64,000 nucleotides of DNA from Deltaproteobacteria bacterium UBA1386 (GCA_002305765.1 DBQU01000068.1:1-64000), one strand, 5' to 3'. Positions 8,745 to 18,195 are shown, counted from the first letter of the stretch. Numbers and translations: made by a program. Notes: generated by a model not told the origin, from the letters alone.

Positions 8745-11700
8745 TCAGGCGCTTATCTTTGCATCGAGGACGCGGCGGACCGCTCCCGCCAGTTCCTGCT
8801 TGTTGAAGGGCTTCAGCAGGAGGTCACGGATGCCCGCTTGCCGCAGCGCCTCTAACGAGACACTGTCGGCCCGACCCGTGCAGAGAATGATCGGGATGTC
8901 GGGCCGCCTCGCGAGGAGTTTCGCCGCCAGGTCCACCCCCGTCAGGTTCGGCATGGTCTGGTCCAGGAGGACGAGGTCAAAGCGGTCCGGCTCTTCCTGA
9001 AAGATCCGCAGTGCCTCAATGCTGGCCGTGGTCGAGACGACATCATAACCGAGGTCTTTCAATCTCTCTCCGTTCAGCTCGACGAGGAGGTCCTCATCGT
9101 CCACGAGGAGAATGCGCTCGTTCCCGCCCATGGAGGATGGAGCACGTACATCTTCGATGGCTCCGGCCTCCGTGAGCTTCGGCAGATAGACATCGAACCG
9201 CGTCCCTTTTCCCGGCTCGCTCTCCACCGCGATGTGGCCTCCATGGCTTCTCACGATGCCATAGGTGACGGACAGACCGAGGCCCGTTCCCTCTCCTTCC
9301 TTCTTCGTGGTGAAAAAGGGATCGAATATCTGTTCCAGGGTGTCGGGGCTCATTCCGCAGCCGGTGTCGCCCACCTCCAGGACCACGTATTCCCCCGGCT
9401 CCATCTCGGGGAAAGGGGGCGGACCCTCGGGCGTCACAAGCACTTCCGAGATGGCTATCTCCAGGACGCCCCCTTCCTCCCGCATCGCGTGGGCAGCGTT
9501 GGTGCAGAGGTTCATGATAACCTGCTGCATCTGCACGGGGTCGGCAAGCACCCGGCAACCTTCCATGGGACTCTTCCATACGATCTCGATCGTGGACGGA
9601 AGCGCGGGCCTCAGCAGGGCAAGCGCCTCATCAACGGTCCGGGCCAGCGCCAGCGGTTTCCTTTCCTGCTCGCCCTTGCGGCTGAAAGCGAGGATCTGCT
9701 TTACCAGGTCGCGGCCCCTGTAGGCCCCTTTGAGCGCCAGCTCCAGCCTTCTGTGCTCCTTGCTTCCGGGCGTCAGCCTTTCGAGCACCATCTCCGCGAA
9801 ACCTATGACACCGGTGAGGACATTGTTGAAATCGTGGGCTATGCCGCCCGCCAGGGTCCCCAGGGCTTCCAGTTTCTGCCCCCGGCGGAGCTGCTGCTCC
9901 GCCTGTTCGCGTTCGGCGGTCTCCTTCGTGAGCAGATCATAGGCTTTCTCCAGCTCGGCGGTGCGCTCCCTGACGCGCAGCTCGAGTTCGTCGCGGGACC
10001 TGCGCACCTCCTCACCGAGTTTCTTGGTCTCTGTGGTATCCCATGCGGTATTGAGCAAACCCGGGTCTCCGTCAGGCATGGTGATCCGGGCCAGGGACCA
10101 CGTAAAATAGCGTTCCTCGACGGGGTCGCCGGGAGAACGTCTCGCGAGGTAAAGCTGGTCGACCTCAGCATGACGTTGCCCGGTCTCGAGGACGTCGCGG
10201 AATATCCTTTCCAGACGCCGATAGACTTCCGGCCACACCTCCCGCAGGGTTCTTCCCACCATCTTCCTGTCTCGTGCAAAGGACTGGTAGGCAGGGTTGA
10301 CATATATGAACCGCAGGTCGTTCCCCTTCATGATGCTGACCCCGGCGGGCATCTGGTCCATGATGCCTTCGAGGAGGAGACGGTGGGCCTCGAACCGCTG
10401 CTCCATCTGTCTGTGCTCCGTGATGTCCTGGAAATAGACGGACATCCCCCCTCCCTCGCGGGGAAAGCAGCGGTTGTGGAACCAGCGGCCCCAGGGCTCG
10501 TAGAAGTTCTCGAAATCCCTGACCTCTCCCGTCGCGGCCCGGCGGTACTCCTCCTCCAGTTTCGTGCCCAGTGCGGGGGGGAACACCTCCCAGTGGCTCC
10601 TGCCCAGGACCTCCTCGCGGCGGATGCCCAGGATACGCTCGGCCGGCGCGTTGACATAAACGAACCGCCACTCTCCATCGCAGGCGAAGAAACCGTCCGC
10701 GATGCTTTCCAGGGTTGTCCTGAGCTCTTCCTCGGCCTTCTTGCGCTCGGTGATGTCCGTGTAATGCCACAAGCGGCCCCAGGGCGTTCCCCGGATATAG
10801 ATGGGGATGAAATTCCTGAGCCGCACCCGCCCCCCGGTCATGATCTCTTCCTCGTTTCTCACGGGCTCTCCGCGGTCGATTATCTCCCGGATGCGCGCGA
10901 TGGCCCTGTCGGGATCGCGGTAGCAGCGACCCGCCTTCTCGATGATCTCCGATGCTGTGAGCCCCACGAGGTCAGAGGGTGATTCCTCGAGATCGAAATA
11001 ATCGCAAAATGCCTGATTGGCAAACTCGACCCTGTCGTCGGCCTTCACAAGCAGGAGGGCCGTGTACATGCTTGAAAGGATGGTATAGAAACGCTCGAGC
11101 GTCGTCCTCGTCTCTTCCTCCGCCCGCCTGTGTTCGGCGATCTCCTCTTCAAGCTTGAGATGGGAGGTCCTGAGGTTTTCGGTCATTGTGTCAAATGACC
11201 GCGCGAGCTCGGCAAATTCATCGTCGCCCTCGATGTCGATCCTGTGATCGAGGTTGCCTTCCCCGATGATGGAGGAACCCTCTCGGAGCCTGGCGACGCG
11301 CCCGGTCAGAGTACGGCCCGTGACCCATGAGCTGAGCCCCGCCACCGCGGCCACGATGATGATGAGAACGGCGATACTCACCCCTGTCCGTCTCAGCTCG
11401 GCCGCAAGGATCCTCCTCGCCGACGCGCGCAGGGACTGAACGTTCAAGGCCGCGCTGTACGACCTGATATTGAGTTGGGTGAGCAGCCTGTTCTCGATCT
11501 CCCCGGAAAGGTCGGCCGAGGGCGTTCCCTTCCGCGCCTTCTCCCTGTTCTCCACAATGTCGGCGAAAAGTTCCGCCGTCGACCTGTGATCCCCCGTCAG
11601 ATCATAAATAAGCTTTCTGTCGGCGGGATCCCTGAACCTCCGCGAAGCCCTACCGAGAAGCGCCATGGTCCGCGCGTGCTGGGCCAGCAGCTGTTCTTTC

Positions 11701-11900
11701 GCCCTTTCGCTCCCCGTCCTGAGGTAATCGCTTTGGAATGTGCTTCTTAGAAACAGGTTGTTGAGGATGTCGTCGGCGATGTCCAATGCCCGGAAGGCAT
11801 CGTTGACGCGGTAGAGCCCGACGGCCAGAAGGAGGGCGACAATGACGGCCGCTGCCACCAGAACGACGGAGTTTATGTACAACCTCTTTCTGACCTGCAT
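8745..11900 (-). CDS. Hybrid sensor histidine kinase with HAMP, PAS domains and receiver
   Basis: 1051 aa. TM1 is at ~11-30, a helical periplasmic domain at ~31-170, TM2 at ~173-192 and HAMP at ~193-250. Three PAS segments follow (~268-385, ~392-495 and ~505-625), each ending in a T-E-R/H/K type motif. The DHp domain has the H-box LAGGIAHDFNN with phospho-acceptor H689. The HATPase has N and G boxes (MNLCTNAAHAM, GTGLGLS). The C-terminal receiver (928-1051) has phospho-acceptor D980 (LVLLDQTMPN). The start follows GGAGG. The gene lies 21 bp downstream of a substrate-binding protein, implying that the periplasmic protein presents its ligand to this kinase. Output beyond the receiver is not encoded here. 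Confidence 0.95.
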   Translation of the reverse strand: MQVRKRLYINSVVLVAAAVIVALLLAVGLYRVNDAFRALDIADDILNNLFLRSTFQSDYLRTGSERAKEQLLAQHARTMALLGRASRRFRDPADRKLIYDLTGDHRSTAELFADIVENREKARKGTPSADLSGEIENRLLTQLNIRSYSAALNVQSLRASARRILAAELRRTGVSIAVLIIIVAAVAGLSSWVTGRTLTGRVARLREGSSIIGEGNLDHRIDIEGDDEFAELARSFDTMTENLRTSHLKLEEEIAEHRRAEEETRTTLERFYTILSSMYTALLLVKADDRVEFANQAFCDYFDLEESPSDLVGLTASEIIEKAGRCYRDPDRAIARIREIIDRGEPVRNEEEIMTGGRVRLRNFIPIYIRGTPWGRLWHYTDITERKKAEEELRTTLESIADGFFACDGEWRFVYVNAPAERILGIRREEVLGRSHWEVFPPALGTKLEEEYRRAATGEVRDFENFYEPWGRWFHNRCFPREGGGMSVYFQDITEHRQMEQRFEAHRLLLEGIMDQMPAGVSIMKGNDLRFIYVNPAYQSFARDRKMVGRTLREVWPEVYRRLERIFRDVLETGQRHAEVDQLYLARRSPGDPVEERYFTWSLARITMPDGDPGLLNTAWDTTETKKLGEEVRRSRDELELRVRERTAELEKAYDLLTKETAEREQAEQQLRRGQKLEALGTLAGGIAHDFNNVLTGVIGFAEMVLERLTPGSKEHRRLELALKGAYRGRDLVKQILAFSRKGEQERKPLALARTVDEALALLRPALPSTIEIVWKSPMEGCRVLADPVQMQQVIMNLCTNAAHAMREEGGVLEIAISEVLVTPEGPPPFPEMEPGEYVVLEVGDTGCGMSPDTLEQIFDPFFTTKKEGEGTGLGLSVTYGIVRSHGGHIAVESEPGKGTRFDVYLPKLTEAGAIEDVRAPSSMGGNERILLVDDEDLLVELNGERLKDLGYDVVSTTASIEALRIFQEEPDRFDLVLLDQTMPNLTGVDLAAKLLARRPDIPIILCTGRADSVSLEALRQAGIRDLLLKPFNKQELAGAVRRVLDAKISA

Positions 11901-11921
11901 GGCCCGGCCTCCGCTTCCTTT

Positions 11922-12953
11922 CTATCTGAGTATCCGTACGCCGTCCGGCTTGACCGATCCCAGACCGTCGAAGTGGATGAAATCGAGGTAATTGGGGACC
12001 TCGCGCCCGGTTATCCTCCCGCTGCTCATCGCCCATCGCGATTCGTCCTCCAGCGCGAGCACCAGGAATTGATCGAGAACGACCTGGAAGTTTATCGAGG
12101 GCCATATCTCCCGGACCATTCCTGCCTCCAGGCCGCTGAAACGCGTCACGATCTCCTGCGCCCGGCCGGGGTTCTCCTTGACGAATCTTTCCGCTCTCAC
12201 CAGGGCCCGGAGCAGTTTCCTCACCTTTTCGGGGTTCCTGCGAACATATTCCTCCCTGGCGACGATATTGAAGGACCAGGTATAGATGTTCTTGTCATAG
12301 AACGAGAGCACCCGGTCGCCCAGTTCCTTCTCGACCCGGACAAGAAAGGGCTGAAACGCCGAAACGGCGTCGACGCGGCCGCTCACCAGGGCATCGAGGA
12401 ACATCTCCGGCTTCATGTCTATCTTCTTCACGTTCTTGTCGCCGATCCCGTGGGCACAAAGGAAGGCGTCCATGAAGAAATCCGAGGTGGTCCCCGGAGC
12501 CCTGGCTATCTTCTTTCCCGTCAGGTCCGCCGCGGTGACAATGCCCGCGTCCTTTCTCGCAACGATCGCATTGTCCCTGGTGGAGGTTTGGATGGTCGCG
12601 ATTATCGATATCCTCTCGCCTTTCATGATCGCCATCATGATGGGTATATCGGCGGCGGTCGCAAGATCGGCGTTCCCCGCCAGCATGTCTTCCAGGGCGG
12701 ACCTTCCGAATGAATGCCGGCGCGCCGTGACCTCCAACCCCTCCTGCCGGTAATAGCCCTCTTCAAGCGCGACTCCGGCGAGGACCGCGTGGGTTGTGGA
12801 AACATAGGCGAGAGCTATTCTTTGGGCAGCGGCGCCTGCCGCCGGGACCTCACCCGTCGAGCCCTGAGCGCGCGCATGAAGGCATATCGACGCCGTTGCC
12901 ATGATAAAGGCAAGGGCTCCAACCGCGGCGGAAAAAAAGAGCACTTTCCTCAT
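11922..12953 (-). CDS. ABC-type substrate-binding protein, NMT1/SsuA-like
   Basis: 343 aa with a signal peptide (residues ~1-29, cleavage near ARAQG). The type II periplasmic binding fold resembles the THI5/NMT1, taurine and nitrate binding families. Visible segments are RIALAYVSTTHAVLAGVALEEG, GNADLATAADIPIM and KIARAPGTTSDFFMDAFL, plus RVDAVSAFQPF. No permease or ATPase gene is nearby. The only partner is the hybrid histidine kinase 21 bp downstream. I infer a sensing rather than import role. The ligand cannot be deduced. Confidence 0.88.
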   Translation of the reverse strand: MRKVLFFSAAVGALAFIMATASICLHARAQGSTGEVPAAGAAAQRIALAYVSTTHAVLAGVALEEGYYRQEGLEVTARRHSFGRSALEDMLAGNADLATAADIPIMMAIMKGERISIIATIQTSTRDNAIVARKDAGIVTAADLTGKKIARAPGTTSDFFMDAFLCAHGIGDKNVKKIDMKPEMFLDALVSGRVDAVSAFQPFLVRVEKELGDRVLSFYDKNIYTWSFNIVAREEYVRRNPEKVRKLLRALVRAERFVKENPGRAQEIVTRFSGLEAGMVREIWPSINFQVVLDQFLVLALEDESRWAMSSGRITGREVPNYLDFIHFDGLGSVKPDGVRILR

Positions 12954-13453
12954 TCAACACTTTGCCTACCCGGGGCCGAACCAGGGTTGCGCCACATGTC
13001 GTTGCCGACTTGCGTCCCCGGGGTTTCTACTCCTGTTGTAAACAAGAGGGCCGGCAGAGCGAGCTCGCGGAGCATCGACGGAGAAGGGAGATGGGTCTTG
13101 CGGGCCGCGCAACGGTAAAGATACCCGTAGGGAGCCATAAGGTGCGGCGGTTTTGCGAATCACGGTGCCTTCCGTGGCCGCACCGCCTCCGGCCTTTCCG
13201 GGTATCCTTTGAAGACCACGTGACGGGAACGTTCCGGATCATTACTCGATGCTATCAGATTACCCCCTGACGTGTCAATTCCAGGGCCCCGGACATCACG
13301 CGGCGAATCGACCGGGCCGGCCCGCGTATCCGCGATGGAGCGCCCGGGACACGGAGCGAGCGGGCCCTGCTCTGAAATCGGAGCGTGCAAATGATCCCGC
13401 ATCATTGTATAGTGATAGTACGTAGTGTCGAGGGCCGCACGAAAATCGATCAT
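12954..13453. other. 500-bp divergent intergenic region
   Basis: It separates the binding-protein gene (minus) from the PAS-LuxR gene (plus). It holds the structured element at 13098-13206, a GGAACGTTCC palindrome at 13226-13235 that could be an operator, and AT-richer sequence with TATAGT near 13408 just before the regulator. No convincing protein gene was found. Confidence 0.5.
13098..13206. ncRNA. Candidate structured RNA/regulatory element
   Basis: A set of nested complementary stems can be read directly. TTGCG/CGCAA (13098-13112) precedes a three-level arm. The outer stem is GATACCC (13120-13126) with GGGTATC (13200-13206), the middle stem GGTGCGG (13141-13147) with CCGCACC (13178-13184), and the inner stem CACGG (13161-13165) with CCGTG (13172-13176). 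It could act in the leader of either divergent gene. I could not match it to a known riboswitch class, so strand and function are open. Confidence 0.35.
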
Positions 13454-15247
13454 ATGAAAGACGGAAAGAAGACGAAAGACCAACTCATCGAGGAACTCCT
13501 CTCCCTTCGCAGACGGGTTGCCGACCTGGAGGGATCGGATGCGGGTGGGAGGTCCCGCCCTGAGGTGCCCTCGGGGCTTGAGGAAAGATATCGCACCCTC
13601 TTCGAGCACGCGAGCGACGCGATAATCGTTGCCGACCCCGAAGGGAACTTCCTTGAGGTCAACAGAAAGGCGGAGGACCTTCTGGGCTACGGGAAGGAAG
13701 AACTGCTGCGCATGAAAGTGACGGATATTCACCCGCGGGAAGAACTCGACAGGGTGGTCCTTCACTTCTCGGGAGCGGTGGCGGGCCGGATCGACTCTCT
13801 TCACGACACCAGGCTACTGCGGAAAGACGGCACGGTGGTTCCCGCGGACATCACGGGATGCTTCGTGGAATATGAAGGAAAGCGGTTGGCCCAGGGGATC
13901 TTCCGAAACATCGCCGAGCGCAAGGAGATGGAGGAAACCCTGCGGAAAAGCGAGGAGCAATTGCGCGTCCTCAGCGAGAACCTCGCCGACGGGATGGTCT
14001 ACCAGATCAACAGCGGTGCCGACGGAAGGCAGCGGGTGTTCACATACGTGAGCCCGGCGGTGGAGAGGTTTCACGGTGTGAAGGTGGAGGATGCCATGAT
14101 GGACCCTTCACTCATCTACGACCAGGTGGGCGCTGAGTACCGGACGGCGCTCAAGGAATCCGAAACCCGCGCCTGCGCGACGATGTCACGGTTTGAGATC
14201 GATGTGCCGATGCGCCTTCCTTCGGGCGATGTCCGCTGGCGGCGTCTTATCTCCTTTCCCCACCTTCATTCCGATGGGAGCGTCATGTGGGACGGCATTG
14301 AACTCGACGTCACCGAGCGCAGGAAGATGGAAGAGGAGTTGGCGGCGCACCGCGACCATCTCGGCAAACTGGTGGAAGAACGCACCGCCCGGATCAGTGA
14401 GGAGGTTGCCAGGAGGAAAGAGAAAGAGGAGCAATACCTCTCCCTCGTGGAATCGATAAAGGAATGGGTGTGGGAAATGAACGCGGACCTCGTCCACACG
14501 TACGTAAGCCCCCGGATACGAGAAATCCTCGGCTATGAGCCAGAGGAGTTCATAGGCAGAGCCCCCTTCGATTTCATGGCCCCCGGCGAACCGGAAAGGA
14601 TCGCTCCCCTGGCGAAAAAGATCCTGTCAGGCAAAGAACAGTTCACGTCCCTGGGAACCGCGGCCCTTCACAAGAACGGGCAGGTGGTCTACCTTGAGGC
14701 GAGTGGGCGCCCTTTCTTCGATGACAAAGGCACCTTCCTCGGATACCGGGGGAGTTGCCATGACATCACCGACCAGAAGAAGACGATGGATGCCCTCAGG
14801 GAACGCGAACGGGAACTGACGGCCAAATCGGAGGCCCTCGAGGAGGTGAATGCCGCCCTCAAGGTCCTGTTGAGGCAGCGCGAGGAGGACCGGGAGGAAC
14901 TGGAGGCGAGACTGGTATCCAACATCCGGGAAATGGTCCTGCCCTACATACACAAGATGCGGAAGGACAAGCTGGACTTGAGGCACAGGACGTTCCTCGA
15001 TATCGTCGCGGCGAACCTGAACGAGATAATGTCACCCTTCCCGACGACGATAAAGCAGTTGAACTTCACCCCCAGGGAGATCGAGGTGGCCTCGCTCATC
15101 AAGGAAGGCAGGACGACCAAGGAGATTGCGGAATTCCTCGGGATAGCGACAAGCGCCGTCGATTCCCACAGGAACAACATACGGACCAAGCTCGGCCTGA
15201 ACAACAAGAAGATCAACCTCCGCTCGCACCTCCTCTCCCTCGGATAA
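13454..15247 (+). CDS. PAS-domain LuxR-family transcriptional regulator
   Basis: 597 aa, cytosolic, no membrane segment. The start is at MKDGKKTKDQLIEEL, the usual first residues of this class; a more upstream ATG at 13385 lacks support. Three PAS domains sit at ~45-165 (FEHASDAIIVADPEGNFLEVN), ~170-300 and ~345-465 (DLVHTYVSPRIREILGYEPEEF). A coiled coil runs ~465-510. A C-terminal LuxR-type helix-turn-helix covers ~535-595 (FTPREIEVASLIKEGRTTKEIA). It probably binds DNA in response to a ligand or redox signal sensed by the PAS domains. Targets are unknown; the next gene downstream is ugd. Confidence 0.9.
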   Translation: MKDGKKTKDQLIEELLSLRRRVADLEGSDAGGRSRPEVPSGLEERYRTLFEHASDAIIVADPEGNFLEVNRKAEDLLGYGKEELLRMKVTDIHPREELDRVVLHFSGAVAGRIDSLHDTRLLRKDGTVVPADITGCFVEYEGKRLAQGIFRNIAERKEMEETLRKSEEQLRVLSENLADGMVYQINSGADGRQRVFTYVSPAVERFHGVKVEDAMMDPSLIYDQVGAEYRTALKESETRACATMSRFEIDVPMRLPSGDVRWRRLISFPHLHSDGSVMWDGIELDVTERRKMEEELAAHRDHLGKLVEERTARISEEVARRKEKEEQYLSLVESIKEWVWEMNADLVHTYVSPRIREILGYEPEEFIGRAPFDFMAPGEPERIAPLAKKILSGKEQFTSLGTAALHKNGQVVYLEASGRPFFDDKGTFLGYRGSCHDITDQKKTMDALRERERELTAKSEALEEVNAALKVLLRQREEDREELEARLVSNIREMVLPYIHKMRKDKLDLRHRTFLDIVAANLNEIMSPFPTTIKQLNFTPREIEVASLIKEGRTTKEIAEFLGIATSAVDSHRNNIRTKLGLNNKKINLRSHLLSLG

Positions 15248-15338
15248 GCGGACGAAAGGGGGAAAGATATCACGGAGTTTCTTCCCCGCAACACCGTGTT
15301 TGTGGTAGAATACCCAAAACTATCGATGGAGGGTCTCC

Positions 15339-16709
15339 TTGGAGCGTAAGAATATTCTGTGCATCGGTGCCGGTTATGTCGGCGGGCCGACGATGGCCAT
15401 GATCGCCTACAAATGCCCGCAGTACAGGGTCACCGTGGTCGATATCAACCATGAAAAGATCGAGCGCTGGAACTCCGATGACCTGCCGGTTTATGAGCCC
15501 GGGCTTGATGAGATCATACGGGCGACGCGGGGGAAGAACCTCTTCTTCGAGACCGACATCGATAAAGGCATCAGGGAATCGGAGATCATCTTCGTGGGGG
15601 TGAACACTCCTACCAAGACCTTCGGCGCCGGCGCGGGAAAGGCTGCGGACCTCCAGTACTGGGAGAAGACGGCGCGGCAGATCAGGGAGGCCTCCGAGTC
15701 GCCGAAGATCGTCGTCGAGAAATGTACGATTCCCGTCAAGACGGCCCTCGCGATGGAGCGTATCCTGACATCCAAGGATGGCGATATCAGTTTCGATGTC
15801 CTCTCCAACCCTGAGTTCCTGGCGGAAGGGACGGCGATGCGGGACCTCGAGTTCCCCGACCGCGTCCTCATAGGCTCCCGTGAGACACCAAGCGGAATAG
15901 AGGCGCGCAAGGCCGTTGTCGATATCTATCTCAACTGGGTGCCGCGGGAGAGGATCATCGAGAGCAACATCTGGAGCAGCGAACTCTCGAAGCTCGTCGC
16001 CAACGCCTTCCTCGCCCAGAGGATATCATCCATCAACGCCGTCTCGGCGCTGTGCGAGAAGACGGAGGCCGATGTGGCCGAGGTATCGCGGGCGATCGGA
16101 CTCGACAGCCGCCTGGGACCCAAGTTCCTCAACGCGAGCGTGGGGTTCGGCGGTTCCTGCTTCAAGAAGGACATTCTCAACCTCGCCTACATATGCCGGT
16201 CCTACGGCCTCGAGGACGTCGCCGATTACTGGGAGAGTGTCGTCGACATCAACGAATACCAGAAGGAGCGCTTCATCCTGGGCATCTTGAGCGCCATGTT
16301 CAACACGCTGGCGGGGAAACGGGTCTGCCTCTTCGGCTTCGCCTTCAAGGCCGACACGGGCGACACCCGCGAGACCCCGGCGTTCACCATAGCGAGAAGG
16401 CTCGTCGAGGAAAAGGCCGACCTCGTCATCACCGACCCCAAGGCCCTTGCCAACGCGAAGATCGACCTCGCCGACGTCGAAGGGATAACCTACGAACCCG
16501 ACCCCTACAAGGCCGCCCACGGCGCCGACGCCATAGCCGTCATGACGGAATGGAAGCTCTACACCGAACTCGACTACAAGCGCATCTACGATTCCATGGC
16601 AAAACCGGCCTTCATCTTCGACGGCCGTAACATCCTCAACCACAGGCTATTGCACGACATCGGCTTCAACGTCTACCCCATAGGCAAACCGCCGCTGGTG
16701 CACTTCTAA
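15339..16709 (+). CDS. ugd: UDP-glucose 6-dehydrogenase
   Basis: Oxidises UDP-glucose to UDP-glucuronate with two NAD+ for polysaccharide synthesis. 456 aa. TTG start five bases after GGAGGG. The N-terminal NAD-binding domain has GAGYVGGPT (residues 10-18), the central domain follows, and the catalytic cysteine is C274 in GFGGSCFKKD. The UDP-binding C-terminal domain has GFAFKADTGDTRETPA. The sequence resembles the longer, animal-type enzyme. Its last ~57 bp are repeated, with few changes, at 22061-22117, on the far side of the defence genes. This marks the 3' end of ugd as the junction of an insertion or rearrangement. Confidence 0.96.
   Translation: MERKNILCIGAGYVGGPTMAMIAYKCPQYRVTVVDINHEKIERWNSDDLPVYEPGLDEIIRATRGKNLFFETDIDKGIRESEIIFVGVNTPTKTFGAGAGKAADLQYWEKTARQIREASESPKIVVEKCTIPVKTALAMERILTSKDGDISFDVLSNPEFLAEGTAMRDLEFPDRVLIGSRETPSGIEARKAVVDIYLNWVPRERIIESNIWSSELSKLVANAFLAQRISSINAVSALCEKTEADVAEVSRAIGLDSRLGPKFLNASVGFGGSCFKKDILNLAYICRSYGLEDVADYWESVVDINEYQKERFILGILSAMFNTLAGKRVCLFGFAFKADTGDTRETPAFTIARRLVEEKADLVITDPKALANAKIDLADVEGITYEPDPYKAAHGADAIAVMTEWKLYTELDYKRIYDSMAKPAFIFDGRNILNHRLLHDIGFNVYPIGKPPLVHF
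16647..16709 (+). repeat. Left copy of ugd 3'-end direct repeat
   Basis: The final codons of ugd (HDIGFNVYPIGKPPLVHF plus stop). The equivalent right copy is 22055-22117. Between 16653-16709 and 22061-22117 I count three substitutions, including TAA versus TAG. Interpreted as a boundary of the 5.4-kb island. Confidence 0.8.
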
Positions 16710-16719
16710 GGCAAAGACA

Positions 16720-16771
16720 TCTCACGCCCGCTTCGCTCGAGGACACAGAGGTTTTGAGGAGAGCACACAGA
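16720..16771 (+). repeat. 52-bp dispersed repeat, copy 1
   Basis: It starts CTCACGCCCGCTTCGCTCGA and runs through CAGAGGTTTTGAGGAGAGCA. A second copy with two differences is at 49900-49951 and an inverted partial copy at 50171-50202. Confidence 0.75.
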
Positions 16772-16896
16772 GAGAAACCGTACACTCTTTCTTTGTTTGG
16801 TTAAAGCGATCAAGCCATTCGAGCCGGTCGGACTGTTAATATTGCGTTCTCTTGCTCATTGCCTCGAACCCATCCGCTCCATCGGGTGTTTTTGCG

Positions 16897-16925
16897 TTGA
16901 CATTTCCTGAGGACAGTAACAGAAT
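16897..16925 (+). promoter_or_regulatory. Candidate promoter for the Shedu gene
   Basis: TTGACA at 16897-16902, a 17-bp spacer and CAGAAT at 16920-16925. It is oriented toward the nuclease gene about 130 bp downstream. Confidence 0.4.
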
Positions 16926-17055
16926 AGAATAAACCTCATCAAAGGGCACGGATAGAATACGGTGGGAATATCCAATAGCGCCCTGTTCCTCTCCTCTGCG
17001 GCAAAGAACTGTCTGATGGGGCAGTTTCAATCATGTTTCATTGCATGAAGAGACC

Positions 17056-18195
17056 ATGATGATAGCTGAAACGAGAACGGTCACCTCCACGTCAAGGACA
17101 TCAGCTACAACAGAAGACATCACTATTCGTGAGACCACTACCAGTCGGTTGGTCTTCCGACCCATGCTGGTGGTCAATGACCGCCAGCCAGACGCGGCCG
17201 TAAAGGGAACTTTCGTGTATCAACGCAAAGGGGCAACGCAGAGTTGGGAAGATGTACCCCTTCCTCCTCTATCAAGTCTAAAGAAAGATGAAGCCGTCAA
17301 GCTTGAGCTGAAATCCGAAGAATTGTTGCGCTTGTTTAACAATCTCTCGACCCTCTACGAGCTTTTCCGAACACAGGGCATTTCCAGAGGTGAATCGAAG
17401 TTTATTAAGGCCAATGCCACAATCCAAGCTCTAGCGGGTATGAGCGACGATGAGTTGACTGCCGTTATAGCTGGTCATCAGATGATTGGCGCTGAAGCAT
17501 TGCTGCGTCTAATACAGTGGGCGACAAAAGCAGACAATTTCTCGGTACTGTTTGATCGTTTGCAGCAACTTGGTAGTCATGGTCTCATCAATCTGAACTC
17601 GGCTCTGGGTGTAGCTATTTTGAAGCGAGCCCTCAAAGACTGGCATGACAATAGGCTTAACGCGGATGAGAGTTTCTGGCAAAACACTCTCGAAAACCAG
17701 ACATTCGTATTGGAACAGTTGTTTCAGGTTCCGGTTGTGATTGTAAAAGCTAAGGCATACGTTGGAGGCAAGTCGATACTGAACGAAGGCGGTCATGTTG
17801 CTGATTTCCTGGTGCAGAACAAGATCACCAGCGCGGCCGCGCTGGTAGAAATCAAGACTCCCGCGACCCCTTTGCTGGGCAAGCAATACCGCAATGGCGT
17901 ATATAACACATCTAGTGATCTGACTGGTTCTGTCATGCAGGTCCTTTCGTATCGAGATTCGCTCGCTCAAGAGCGGACCAATCTGCTGAAGAGTGGAAGT
18001 ATTGACACGGAGGCATTTCACCCTATGTGTGTCGTGATTATCGGCCATGTTAGGCGTGAGCTTAGCGACACATTAAAGAAAAAGGCCTTTGAGCTCTACC
18101 GGCAACAGCTGAGAGATGTTCAAATTATCACCTATGATGAGATGTACGAGCGAACGAGAAGGTTGGTGCGGGTTCTAGAGCAAGGACTTCGTTAG
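17056..18195 (+). CDS. sduA: Shedu-type (DUF4263) anti-phage nuclease
   Basis: 379 aa from the ATG at 17056; a TTG at 17041 would add five residues. The C-terminal PD-(D/E)xK-like DUF4263 fold is readable. It has ESFWQNTLENQ, then HVADFLV (D250), then LVEIKTP (E265-x-K267), then MQVLSYR (Q295). Those are the expected metal and catalytic positions. The N-terminal ~190 residues are a helical regulatory region typical of Shedu proteins. The length matches the known single-gene Shedu defence proteins. It is the first gene of the island and is more AT-rich than the flanking host genes. Family assignment is by motif; activity is inferred. Confidence 0.85.
   Translation: MMIAETRTVTSTSRTSATTEDITIRETTTSRLVFRPMLVVNDRQPDAAVKGTFVYQRKGATQSWEDVPLPPLSSLKKDEAVKLELKSEELLRLFNNLSTLYELFRTQGISRGESKFIKANATIQALAGMSDDELTAVIAGHQMIGAEALLRLIQWATKADNFSVLFDRLQQLGSHGLINLNSALGVAILKRALKDWHDNRLNADESFWQNTLENQTFVLEQLFQVPVVIVKAKAYVGGKSILNEGGHVADFLVQNKITSAAALVEIKTPATPLLGKQYRNGVYNTSSDLTGSVMQVLSYRDSLAQERTNLLKSGSIDTEAFHPMCVVIIGHVRRELSDTLKKKAFELYRQQLRDVQIITYDEMYERTRRLVRVLEQGLR

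Larger units (their letters stand above)
16710..17055. other. Island left flank, no gene
   Basis: It contains the 52-bp dispersed repeat (16720-16771), a degenerate 9-bp repeat stretch near 16803-16825, and a promoter candidate at 16897-16925. Base composition falls from GC-rich to roughly balanced here. A 64-residue minus-strand frame (16836-17030) has no recognisable features. No integrase remnant was seen. Confidence 0.5.

Noticed and set aside
9234..10982. 582-codon plus-strand open frame
   Set aside because: It lies opposite the histidine kinase gene and shows only mirror composition of GC-rich coding DNA; no domain is readable.
13098..13206. TPP, cobalamin or c-di-GMP riboswitch
   Set aside because: Stems are present but none of the conserved core sequences of those classes could be matched on either strand.
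12962..13270. Overlapping ~60-100-codon frames in the divergent region
   Set aside because: Several frames on both strands overlap without a ribosome site; the stem-forming sequence explains the composition better.
16836..17030. 64-codon minus-strand frame in the island flank
   Set aside because: No ribosome site, domain or family resemblance; it overlaps the likely promoter of the nuclease gene.
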